This document shows positions 20,896-30,064 of a DNA stretch of 64,000 nt, one piece after another. Origin of the DNA: Bacteroides rodentium JCM 16496 (GTDB taxonomy: Bacteria > Bacteroidota > Bacteroidia > Bacteroidales > Bacteroidaceae); NCBI RefSeq assembly GCF_000614125.1, contig NZ_BAKJ01000025.1, positions 1 to 64,000 of the forward strand, written 5' to 3'. Position 1 is the first letter of the stretch. Every line of letters starts with the position of its first letter. Both the position numbers and the translations under genes were made by a program. The notes beneath the pieces were generated by a model, which worked only from the letters and a program-made list of their open reading frames with translations, did not search any database and was not told the DNA's origin.

Positions 20896-21261
20896 ATGAT
20901 GAGACTAAAAACCGCACTATTATTATGTGTATGCTTTATTTCTTTACCAAGTAATGCTAAAGTCCGTGCTATCCATTTCAAAAAAAAGAGCAAATGTGAA
21001 GAACGAAGTTTAGGTCCAACCATCCCCATCGAAGCCACCTATGATGACGAGCTTCATGAACTCACCTTGATGCTTTTTGATGAAGGCTATTCTATCCTTG
21101 TAGAAGTCAAAGATGAAAAAGGCAATGTAATCTACACCGATTATCTTATGATGATTGATGGTAGCAAAGTGCAAATTCCTTTAGAAGGATTCACTGCCTG
21201 CAAATACACACTTTCCATTTCAGACGGAAAGGACGATTTTACCGGAGATTTTATCTCTTAA
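20896..21261 (+). CDS. Small secreted DUF3244-family protein
   Basis: 121 aa with signal peptide 1-21 and a beta-rich body. The pattern PIEATYDDELHELTL, then GNVIYTDYL, then IPLEGFTACKYTLSISDG fits DUF3244, a family of small exported Bacteroides proteins of unknown role with an immunoglobulin-like fold. It is AT-rich like the next two genes and lies 52 bp before the large lipoprotein gene, so they may be co-transcribed. A TAATTTCG at about 20857 is a one-mismatch -7 box. The function is unknown. Confidence 0.75.
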   Translation: MMRLKTALLLCVCFISLPSNAKVRAIHFKKKSKCEERSLGPTIPIEATYDDELHELTLMLFDEGYSILVEVKDEKGNVIYTDYLMMIDGSKVQIPLEGFTACKYTLSISDGKDDFTGDFIS

Positions 21262-21313
21262 TAAAATTAATCTTAAAGTTATTTATACATGTAACTAATA
21301 AAAAACTATCATT

Positions 21314-22735
21314 ATGGTAAAAACAAAATTATTATTTATGGCAATGGCAATCTTGACTTTTATTTCTTGCGAATCTAGTCAAGATGAAATGTTGAATTCC
21401 CTTACATCGAACATGGAACAACAAGATATTCTCACTCGTTCTGTATTAGAAGATTCAATCTCCAACCCTTTGACTCCTCTTGTTGCAACTCCAGAGCAAC
21501 TGAAAATGTTGAACCGCCCCAAACGAATGAATGCACCATTCATTTCATCTTCTGAATATGATGAGGATTATTTTTCATCAAACATATATGCAATCCGCGA
21601 ATTACCAGTATCTATAAATGTAAAAAGTGTGGCAGGAGGGGCAAACAGCAGCCATACTAGTTGGTGTTGCTTAGGCGCAGGACAAGAAGTAACGTTGGCA
21701 ACTCCTACTCATAGAACTGCCCAAAGAACATCCCGAATAACAACCCAAATAAATACTGCAAATGATTTTTACATAAAAGTACTGCCCCCATCAAGTGGCA
21801 TGCAATACCTCATATATTCTTGCAAATCTAATACACCTATAACGATAGGACATTATGACAAAACTCCAAATGTAAAAATTCTGATGTCTCAAAAGGACAA
21901 TTCCAGCTATTCAGATTTCGTGGGATGGAATTTAATTCCATCAACAAGATACAAAGGCTATTTTGGAATCCAAAACAATCTTTATTTCGGGCAAGCCGAC
22001 CCCAATAACATGTGGTCAGTTTTCAATTATACAATAGAGGCGATACAAAATGACAAACTTGGATTTGCTAAACCAGACGCAAATAAGGAGCAACAAAACT
22101 TTATCATAACTCCATGTCAATCTTTCAAACTGGTTTCAATTGAATACGATATTGATAATGCACAGATATATGAGCAAATAGAAGATCACTATGGAACTGG
22201 GCAAAATTTATCCTCACAAAAAAAAGAAGTGGATATTCAGTTTAATTTCAATGCCTTAGAAAGCTCTTACTACAATACGAATAATAACACTCTAAAAATA
22301 AATGTAAGAGATACAATTATAGCATGTCCCAGGGTAAGCGGAAGAGACATGATGCTTCCTACATCGGAAAATTCAAAACTACATAGCCAAGTTCCATTTA
22401 AAAGTCCATCCATTCATCATACAAGCAGACCCATTTCGTATATATTGAAGCTTAATTGCCCTGCAAAAAAGAATATAAAAGTAAAGGCCCATTTTATCAA
22501 ATACAATATTTCTACAAAATTCATAGCAAAAGCTCAAATAACAGATAAAAACAATAATGTAAGAGAAGTAAAAATAACCGGAACTTGGACTGCACTTTTA
22601 TACGAAAATCCTAACCAAATAAAGCCCCAATATGATGATCCAGCATACACTAGTATTGGAGATCCGGACGATCCTATCATAATTGCGGGTCCCAAACCTA
22701 TTATAATCGATTCTATTCCCCGAGTAATACTTTAA
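21314..22735 (+). CDS. Large surface lipoprotein of unknown family, possible aerolysin-type partner of the MACPF protein
   Basis: 473 aa. The signal ends in a lipobox with C19 (LTFISCESSQDEM), followed by acidic residues as in exported Bacteroides lipoproteins. The body is almost entirely beta-rich. Residues about 150-290 (YLIYSCKSNTPITIGHY...NLYFGQADPNNMWSV) look like a lectin-like module. Residues about 370-455 show long Ser/Thr- and Lys-rich alternating strands ending in VKITGTWTALLYENP, reminiscent of the aerolysin/ETX-MTX2 beta-pore fold. I do not recognise a family with certainty. Only 5 bp separate it from the MACPF gene, so the two are almost surely one transcript. It has very low GC (17 of 60 at 22201-22260). 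Confidence 0.6.
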   Translation: MVKTKLLFMAMAILTFISCESSQDEMLNSLTSNMEQQDILTRSVLEDSISNPLTPLVATPEQLKMLNRPKRMNAPFISSSEYDEDYFSSNIYAIRELPVSINVKSVAGGANSSHTSWCCLGAGQEVTLATPTHRTAQRTSRITTQINTANDFYIKVLPPSSGMQYLIYSCKSNTPITIGHYDKTPNVKILMSQKDNSSYSDFVGWNLIPSTRYKGYFGIQNNLYFGQADPNNMWSVFNYTIEAIQNDKLGFAKPDANKEQQNFIITPCQSFKLVSIEYDIDNAQIYEQIEDHYGTGQNLSSQKKEVDIQFNFNALESSYYNTNNNTLKINVRDTIIACPRVSGRDMMLPTSENSKLHSQVPFKSPSIHHTSRPISYILKLNCPAKKNIKVKAHFIKYNISTKFIAKAQITDKNNNVREVKITGTWTALLYENPNQIKPQYDDPAYTSIGDPDDPIIIAGPKPIIIDSIPRVIL

Positions 22736-22740
22736 AAGAA

Positions 22741-24420
22741 ATGAAAACAATCAAATATTCAACAATTGTGACGCTCATGCTTTCAATTTGCATGGGATGC
22801 CAAGAGAGAGAACTGATTGATTTGACCGAAAAATCAAGTAATATACTTGATACCGAGATTGAAATTATACCAAGATCGCCATCTATGCCTGATGTAAATG
22901 GACGTCATAGACCATTAATAGTAAAAAGCAGAGCCTCTTCCGAAACCGGAGCCTTAATAGGCAATAGTGAGAAACTTTTAGGTTCTGCTTATAAAGCAGG
23001 AAATGGCATCATAGGTGACTATGCCAATGTTGGCTTTCAGATAATTGATATCGAAAAGGTAAAAGCATTAGGCAATAATAGGATTAGTTCTCATTATCTG
23101 AATGATAAAGTCACGGATAAATTTACTTTTAGTGATTTTGAACATTTTACCGATAGTTCAAGCATCACAAAAAAAACATCTCATGGCTTTAGCCTAAATT
23201 TAGGATTGTTCAAGATAGGTAGGAAAAAGACAACCACAGAAGTCTTTAAATCTGCTTATACTTCATCCAATCAGTCCGTGTATGGTGAGTTAGATATTCT
23301 TATACGTGATAGCCGTTTTGCCTTAGACTGCGTAAGTAGTAGCAGAAGAATCTACGCACGGCAATGTCTGACAAAAGAATTTAAAGAAGCGTTATATGGT
23401 TCAACAATAGGCGAAATAATAAACCAATACGGACCTTATGTACTCATTGGATATGATACGGGAGGTAAAGCATTAGCTTTATATGCTGCAAAAACAAAAG
23501 CCGGAGCATCCTATTCATTACATGAAAAGAACCTGCAAGATAGTATTGCCGCCTCTTTTACTTGGAACAACGACAGCAGCAGTGTCTCAGCATCATTAAA
23601 ATTCAAACTTAACAATGGTCATGTTTCTACGTCACAATCAAGCATACAAAATACCATGGTACAAATTCGTACTTATGGTGGCAGAAATTATAACAATGCA
23701 ATTGTTGGACCTGTTGATTTGAAAAATCTTTCAGTTGATTTATCTTCATGGCAGTCCTCATTGTCTGACGTAAACACACATACAATGATTGATATTACCG
23801 ATGAAGGATTAATGCCATTGTCCGCTTTTGTATTGGAAGAAAATTTCCAAAATAGATTCGATGACACTGCTTGTGATTATCTGGAGTCTTTGACAGACTT
23901 TACAGAACCCCATATAGAGGTGCTTAGAGTTTATGCACGTTCCGCAGAAGGACAACGGCTGTATGAGATTGCCCCAGTGTTAGTTACACGCCAAGGTGAT
24001 TACATCGTTTTGAGCGATGGGAAATACAAGCAAATGTCTAATGTGCAATTAAAACAAAATTCGGACAATGACTACTATAGGTCTCGTTTATCCAGTATTG
24101 CAGCACAAAAGAAAGAGTACTTCAATGGCATAAAGTATATTGGTTTTGAAAAAACATGGTTAGACCCAAGAGATAGAAATCCCGTCTGTATTCGTTTGGA
24201 TAATTTCGATGAAACCAAAGCTTATAAATTTATAGTAGATGGGAACATGGGATATATCTATATGCCGGAAGCTAAGGTAGCACTTTCTTATTACATCTCA
24301 GAATGGGATGAAGATGCAGTTTTAGACGATTATGGTATCCGCGATTGGGTGGAAAATCTACCCGAAAAAAAGATTGCCATGTCATCCTTGGCTAATTACT
24401 ATACCATTATCGGACTTTAA
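22741..24420 (+). CDS. MACPF-domain lipoprotein, candidate pore-forming antibacterial toxin (BSAP-like)
   Basis: 559 aa with an export signal and probable lipid attachment at C20 (SICMGCQERE; the -3 position is atypical). The membrane attack complex/perforin signature Y-G-x-H/Y-x-x6-G-G is seen at 230-242 as YGPYVLIGYDTGGK. The family usually has TH where this has PY. Ser/Thr-rich segments on each side (about 125-190 and 255-320) are where the two membrane-inserting hairpins of MACPF proteins lie. A separate C-terminal domain of about 170 residues follows (from about 390). Secreted MACPF proteins of gut Bacteroidales (BSAPs) kill competing strains, and others have unknown roles. AT-rich context supports acquisition by transfer. 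Toxin activity is inference. Confidence 0.72.
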   Translation: MKTIKYSTIVTLMLSICMGCQERELIDLTEKSSNILDTEIEIIPRSPSMPDVNGRHRPLIVKSRASSETGALIGNSEKLLGSAYKAGNGIIGDYANVGFQIIDIEKVKALGNNRISSHYLNDKVTDKFTFSDFEHFTDSSSITKKTSHGFSLNLGLFKIGRKKTTTEVFKSAYTSSNQSVYGELDILIRDSRFALDCVSSSRRIYARQCLTKEFKEALYGSTIGEIINQYGPYVLIGYDTGGKALALYAAKTKAGASYSLHEKNLQDSIAASFTWNNDSSSVSASLKFKLNNGHVSTSQSSIQNTMVQIRTYGGRNYNNAIVGPVDLKNLSVDLSSWQSSLSDVNTHTMIDITDEGLMPLSAFVLEENFQNRFDDTACDYLESLTDFTEPHIEVLRVYARSAEGQRLYEIAPVLVTRQGDYIVLSDGKYKQMSNVQLKQNSDNDYYRSRLSSIAAQKKEYFNGIKYIGFEKTWLDPRDRNPVCIRLDNFDETKAYKFIVDGNMGYIYMPEAKVALSYYISEWDEDAVLDDYGIRDWVENLPEKKIAMSSLANYYTIIGL

Positions 24421-24430
24421 TCTAACTAAT

Positions 24431-24492
24431 TCGTGAAGTTATAAAAACAGAAACAAATTACTATATAATTTCTCATTTTTATAACTTCACGA
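24431..24492. repeat. 17-bp perfect inverted repeat closing the AT-rich island
   Basis: The left arm TCGTGAAGTTATAAAAA (24431-24447) and its exact complement (24476-24492) flank a 28-bp AT-rich loop. It sits 10 bp after the MACPF stop and 27 bp before the next gene. It could be a long terminator hairpin with A/T tails on both sides, or the ends of a small invertible segment. No recombinase gene is nearby. Confidence 0.75.
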
Positions 24493-24519
24493 CATTATCA
24501 ACTAAAAGACAGAAACACT

Positions 24520-25922
24520 ATGACAAGAACAATCTATCTAACCCTATACACCCTCCTATCACTACTCCTCCTCTCTTGCAGCCACGAAAACGATACTATC
24601 TTGACTTTTGATTCCGGAAGCAAGGAGCTAATCAATAATAAACTGGAGTTTTCTGTCAATGGCGGAAATGCCGACCTGTTCTTCACTACCAACAAGGACG
24701 CGCAACCCGTTATATCCATCGACTATCTGACATTGGATGAACCGGAATGGCTGAACGCGGAGGGCTTCATTGACAATGGGAATGGGGAGATTACGATTCA
24801 TTGTGCCAAGAACCCCACGTTCGACAAAAGAGAAGCTTCCATCCATGTAACGGTAGATGATGCCAGTTTCACCATCAACGTCATCCAACGCCCGAAGGAA
24901 CGGTGAACACCGCGTATGACGCTTATGTAGTCGGGGAAAAGGAGCAGACGAAAGAAATAGAATTTACATCCAACGGAAAGCTGACTTTTTCTTTGAGGTT
25001 TGACCGACCTATATGGATAAAATGCGACACCATAGAGCAGGAAGGGAAAGTGCAATTGCAACTTTCCATAGAGCCCAATGAGGGGTTGGGGAGAATAGCG
25101 TTCATAGATGTTTACGTGGATGGCATAAAGCATTCATCAATAAGCGTGCGCCAACAACCCGCTACTTTTTCTCCAGACGTGGTAATACCGGCTGTCGAAG
25201 CTGGTAGCCTGTATGTATTGCTGGGAGACGAAGAAGCCAACATACGCCACATACGCAATCTTACAATTTCCGGTAGTCTGAACACCTTGGATTTATATGT
25301 GCTCAAACAAAGGCTTTTCTTGTCTGGCTTAATTGCCCGGTCTTATCCGCTCCAACTGGATTTATATGAAACTTACATTTTCAAGGGATACCAATCTTAT
25401 TATTCCGATTTGGAGATAGACCTGCCCGACAATCTGCCTTTTATTGAAGAAGCCTCCCTATCCTCAGAAACATTTGCCAACGTTGACAACATCGTTTCAT
25501 TGGAGCTACCGGGATATTTGGAAAAAATCGGATCGCATTGTTTCCAAGGCTGCACAGGATTGGAACGAATCAACATACCTGATGATGTGATTATCATTGG
25601 GGAATATGCCTTTAAAGGTTGTTCTGAATTGGAAGAGATTAATATAACTCCATTTTCAAAATTGACATCGCTCGGCGACTATGCTTTTGCAACGGGGACG
25701 AGACTAAAGTCCTTGTATCTTCCGATTGGCCTGACCTGTATTTCAGAACTTGCATTCAAAAGCTGCCATGTAGATTCATTATATCTTGATTGGGAGATCC
25801 CTCCCGTTTTGAAGATCGTTCCTGAAGGTCAAACCTTGTCCGTTCCTTCCGGGACGAAAGAACTGTATGAAACGGCTCCGGGATGGAGCAATTTCAAGAA
25901 CATAGTTGAACACGATTTATAA
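24520..25922 (+). CDS. BACON and leucine-rich-repeat (BspA-like) surface lipoprotein, frame break
   Basis: Lipoprotein signal with C21 (LLLLSCSHEND). Two BACON-like beta domains follow (the first ends TINVIQRPKE, the second ends SISVRQQPA), then BspA-type leucine-rich repeats (LEKIGSHCFQGCTGLERINIP, GEYAFKGCSELEEINI). These modules bind host or glycan ligands in gut bacteria. The frame breaks at 24902: a G is missing (ACGGTGAAC, expected ACGGGTGAAC). The downstream frame has no ATG or signal peptide of its own, which argues for one gene of about 467 aa. GC is closer to the core genome than the preceding island. Confidence 0.78.
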
Positions 25923-25943
25923 ATAGTAAGTTTTTCCACCTCT

Positions 25944-26014
25944 TTCATTATTCTCCTCTATCTCCTTATTCATGGGAAAACTCTAAGAATAGGGAAATAG
26001 AGGAGAACAATGAA
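25944..26014. terminator. Hairpin between convergent genes
   Basis: Arms 25944-25961 and 25997-26014 are an 18-bp inverted repeat with one mismatch (arm core TTCTCCTCTAT). It lies between the ends of the BACON/LRR gene and the dxs-type gene and may serve both. The 35-nt loop is long for a classical terminator. Confidence 0.5.
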
Positions 26015-26039
26015 GCAAGTGAAAGAATAAAACAAAGAA

Positions 26040-27798
26040 CTACCCCAACCTACAGATATCCTCCACAATCTGCGGAACCGTCAACCGGTTCTTCTTCAAC
26101 TGTTCCTCTACATCGTAACGGTCGATAAACTCTTTCTTCACACCATAGTTCAGCACCTTCATATCCGACGGACCGTAGTAACGGGCAATCTTCTCGCCAA
26201 AGCCACCGTCCAGCACTCCGTCCTCAAGAGTAATGACCAGTGTATGGTCGCGCTTCAGGTCATCGAGCAAAACCTCGTCCACACCCGTGATGTAGCGGGG
26301 ATTGACAAGCGTGGCATCCACTCCTTTCTCTTCCTTCAACCGGGCAGCCACGGCTTCGCCCAACTGATAGAAAGAGCCCAGTCCCAATATGGCGACCTTC
26401 TCTCCACGATGGGACACCTCATAACGGTTCAGCGTCTTACCGTAATCCTTCTCCGGTTCTATATTCCTGCGGATAACCCCATTGGCCGGCACGCGAATGG
26501 CAACCGGATGTTCCGTCTGGCGGATGCCCCACTCCAGCATTGCCATATACTCCTCACGACAAGTAGGTGCCAGATAGACCATATTGGGGATGTTACCGAT
26601 GACCGGGATGTCGAAGAGGCAGAGGTGCGTCACATCGTTCATGCTGGACAAGCTGGCCCAGAAGACGAGTATCAGTGCGGGATTATCGTTGATGCAGAGG
26701 TCTTGCGACATCTGGTCGTAGGCACGCTGAATGAAGGTGCTATATACCCCGAATACCGGCTTGGCCCCGCCTGCGGCAATGGCCGATGCCATGGCCACAG
26801 CCTGCTCTTCGGCAATGCCCATGTCGATGAACTGCTTTCCCGCTTCCCTGCGCCGCTCTTCGGTGAAGCCGAACACGGTGGGAGTGCCTGCCGTGATACC
26901 CACCACGGTGGGGTCTTTCTTCATTTCCTGCAGCAGATAGTTGGCGGTTAGGTCGGCATAGTCTTCACCTCCACCGAAGTCTATCGTCGGCACTCCGGTC
27001 TCCAGGCTGAAGGGAATGCTGTAATGAAAGCGTTCCTTCTGCTCCTCGGCAAGGCGGTAGCCTTTCCTTTCAAGGTGTTGATATGCACCACCACCGGATG
27101 GTCGATGTCCTTCACACGGCCAAAAGCTTCTATCAGCCGTTGCACGTCGTTGCCGTCCTTCACGTAGAGGTAGTCGTAACCCATCGCCTTGAAATAGTTG
27201 CAGGGAGCCTGGCCCTCCGTTTCGCGCAGCAGTTGCAGGTTGCGGTAAAGCCCGCCATGATTCTCGGCAATGGACATCTGGTTGTCGTTGACAATGACGA
27301 TGAAGTTCGTGCCCAGTTCGGCACCTACATTCAATCCTTCGAAGCTTCGCCGCCACTCAGGGAGCCGTCGCCGATGACGGCAATCACATTACCCGCCTCC
27401 CCCTTCAGGTCACGCGCCTTGGCAAGCCCGCTTGCCAGACTGACGGAGGTAGAGGTATGCCCGATGACGAAGAAGTCGTGCTCGCTTTCCGACGGTTCGG
27501 AATATCCGGAGACTTCGTCATACTCGTCCGCATTCATAAACGCTGCCCGGCGGCCTGTCAATATCTTATGGGTATAACTTTGGTGAGACACGTCATAGAC
27601 TATCTTGTCCGTTGGTGAATCGAACACGTAATGCAGAGCTATGGTGGCTTCTACCATTCCCAGGTTGGGACCTACGTGTCCTCCGTGGGAGCTTAACTTG
27701 TTTAACAACACCTGGCGGATTTCTCCACCCAATCCGTTCATTTCGCTGACTGATAACTTTTTCACGTCAGCAGGGGAATTTACTTTTTCAATATACAT
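26040..27798 (-). CDS. dxs: 1-deoxy-D-xylulose-5-phosphate synthase-type thiamine enzyme, short form (two frame breaks)
   Basis: Thiamine-diphosphate enzyme that joins pyruvate and glyceraldehyde 3-phosphate to start the MEP isoprenoid pathway. Visible: SSHGGHVGPNLGMVEATIALHYVF at the N-terminus, ThDP motif GDGSLSGGEA with the following NDNQMSI, FGVYSTFIQRAYDQ in the pyrimidine-binding domain and a C-terminal transketolase domain. The restored length of about 586 aa is shorter than the usual 620-640, so this may be a second, divergent paralogue. Frame breaks: about 27342 (TTT to TT) and 27061 (GGG to GG). The three segments join without loss. It faces away from the etf operon. Confidence 0.85.
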
Positions 27799-28135
27799 AT
27801 TCTATAATAACATTTAAGTAGCGATGCTTGTTTATCCGATGCTGCCCGTCCGTGCAGGCCTCATCCGGACGCTGCAAAAGTACAGAGGAAACGGGAACGG
27901 AAAGGTAGATAAATTACCGGTTTTATTACCTTTTTTACAGATATAGAGCCAACTGATATTTGCGCAAAATCCCTCAACTTGTGCATTTTTCACCCCATTT
28001 TCTTGTCAAACCCAACTCTTTCCGTAAATTTGCAGGCTGATAATGAGTTAACCGGCCAATTTCAGTAGCAGGATTCTACTACTCTTATTCCCGGTACTGA
28101 CATACAAAGAAATACTAATACTAATAATTAATAGC
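27799..28135. other. Intergenic region between dxs-type gene and etf operon
   Basis: 337 bp between divergent genes. It contains the etf promoter (28002-28032) and a leader of about 97 nt. I see no further structure or gene. Confidence 0.6.
28002..28032 (+). promoter_or_regulatory. Promoter of the etf operon
   Basis: CTTG (28002-28005), a 19-bp spacer and TAAATTTG (28025-28032, exact TAnnTTTG). The predicted start of transcription is near 28039. Confidence 0.6.
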
Positions 28136-29027
28136 ATGAGTTTGAAAATTGTTGTATTGGCAAAACAAGTTCCCGACACACGCAACGTTGGGAAAGATGC
28201 CATGAAAGCCGACGGAACCATCAACCGCGCGGCACTCCCTGCCATCTTCAACCCCGAGGACCTGAACGCTCTTGAACAGGCTCTCCGACTGAAAGATGAA
28301 CATCCGGCTCCACTGTTACCATCCTGACCATGGGACCGGGACGTGCAGCCGAAGTTATTCGTGAAGGACTTTACCGTGGTGCCGACAACGGCTATCTGCT
28401 GACCGACCGCGCCTTTGCAGGTGCCGATACGCTTGCCACTTCGTATGCCCTTGCCACAGCCATCAAGAAGATAGGCGACTATGACGTCATCATCGGCGGA
28501 CGCCAGGCCATCGACGGTGATACCGCCCAAGTAGCCCGCAGGTTGCCGAAAAGCTGGGGCTGACGCAAGTGACCTACGCAGAAGAGATTCTGAACGTGGA
28601 TAAAGCTGCCAAGAAGATTACCGTGAAACGTCATATCGACGGTGGTGTGGAAACCGTTGAGGCTCCCCTGCCCATAGTCATCACCGTAAACGGAAGTGCC
28701 GCTCCCTGCCGCCCGCGCAATGCCAAACTGGTGCAGAAGTACAAACGTGCCCTCGGTGCCCAGGAAAAAGCTGCCATCACCAAGGAAGGCGCTGAGCTTG
28801 CCTACGCCGACCTCTACGAGAAATATCCCTATCTGAACATCACGGAATGGAGTGTTGCCGACGTGAACGGCGACCTTGCACAATGCGGTCTGAGCGGTTC
28901 GCCTACCAAGGTGAAGACCATTCAGAACATCTCATTCCAGGCCAAAGAAAGCAAAACGCTGACGGGCAGCGACAAGGATGTGGAAGATTTGATTGTTGAA
29001 CTGTTAGCCAACCATACGATAGGATAA
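28136..29027 (+). CDS. etfB: Electron transfer flavoprotein beta subunit (two frame breaks)
   Basis: Cytoplasmic flavoprotein subunit that carries electrons from the acyl-CoA dehydrogenase encoded downstream. Residues MSLKIVVLAKQVPDT and the GGRQAIDGDTAQV AMP-binding-loop motif identify EtfB. Restored length is about 297 aa. Two single-base losses break the frame: at about 28306 (GGG to GG, DEHPGSTVTILTMG expected) and at 28534 (GG to G, TAQVGPQVAEKLG expected). It is the first gene of the operon; the stop is 4 bp before etfA. Confidence 0.92.
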
Positions 29028-29031
29028 GATT

Positions 29032-30050
29032 ATGAATAATGTATTTGTATATTTAGAGATAGAAGGCACAACAGTTGCCGACGTCAGTCTCGAACTCTTG
29101 ACCAAAGGTCGTAAATTAGCCAATCAGTTGGGCTGTCAACTGGAGGCAGTTGCTGCCGGAAGCAATCTGGCAGGCATTGAAAAGCAAGTATTGCCTTTCG
29201 GAGTAGACAAACTCCACGTATTCGACGCTCCGGGCTTGTTCCCCTATACTTCCCTTCCCCACTCCTCTGTCCTCATCAATTTGTTCAAAGAAGAAAAGCC
29301 GCAAATCTGCCTGATGGGCGCCACCGTTATCGGTCGCGACCTCGGTCCGCGCGTTTCTTCCGCTTTGACCAGCGGACTGACTGCTGACTGTACCTCACTG
29401 GAAATCGGCAACCACGAAGACAAGAAGGAAGGCAAGGTTTACGAGAACCTGCTGTATCAAATCCGTCCCGCATTCGGCGGTAACATCGTTGCCACGATTG
29501 TGAATCCCGAGCACCGTCCGCAGATGGCAACCGTTCGCGAAGGTGTGATGAAGAAAGAGATACTGGACGCTGACTATAAGGCGAAGTCATCAACCACGAC
29601 GTTGCCAAGTACGTGCCCGAGACGGACTATGTGGTAAAAGTCATCGACCGCCACGTAGAAAAAGCAAAACACAACCTGAAAGGCGCTCCCATCGTGATTG
29701 CCGGCGGCTACGGCATGGGAAGCAAGGAAGGTTTTGACATGTTGTTCGAGCTTGCCAAAGAACTCCATGCAGAGGTAGGTGCCAGCCGTGCTGCCGTCGA
29801 TGCCGGTTATGCCGACCATGACCGCCAGATTGGCCAGACCGGCGTCACTGTCCGCCCCAAACTGTATATCGCTTGCGGCATCAGCGGACAAATCCAGCAC
29901 ATTGCCGGTATGCAGGAAAGTGGTATTATCATCTCCATCAACAATGACGAGAACGCTCCCATCAATACGATTGCCGACTATGTCATCAACGGTGCGGTGG
30001 AAGAGGTTATCCCGAAGATGATAAAATATTATAAATCACACAGTAAATAA
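29032..30050 (+). CDS. etfA: Electron transfer flavoprotein alpha subunit (frame break)
   Basis: FAD-binding partner of EtfB, about 339 aa restored. The C-terminal FAD-binding domain shows VGASRAAVDAGY, RQIGQTGVTVRPKLYIACGISGQIQH and SINNDENAPI, all classic EtfA motifs. The frame breaks at about 29580: AAGGCGAAG should read AAGGGCGAAG, giving DYKGEVINHDVAKYVPETD. It follows etfB by 4 bp, and the next gene starts 14 bp after its stop. Confidence 0.93.
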
Positions 30051-30064
30051 CAATAAAGGTAATC

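Noticed and set aside
24903..25922. Separate leucine-rich gene starting at GTG
   Set aside because: It has no signal peptide, its first bases sit exactly on a frame break, and the preceding frame supplies the lipoprotein signal and first BACON domain.
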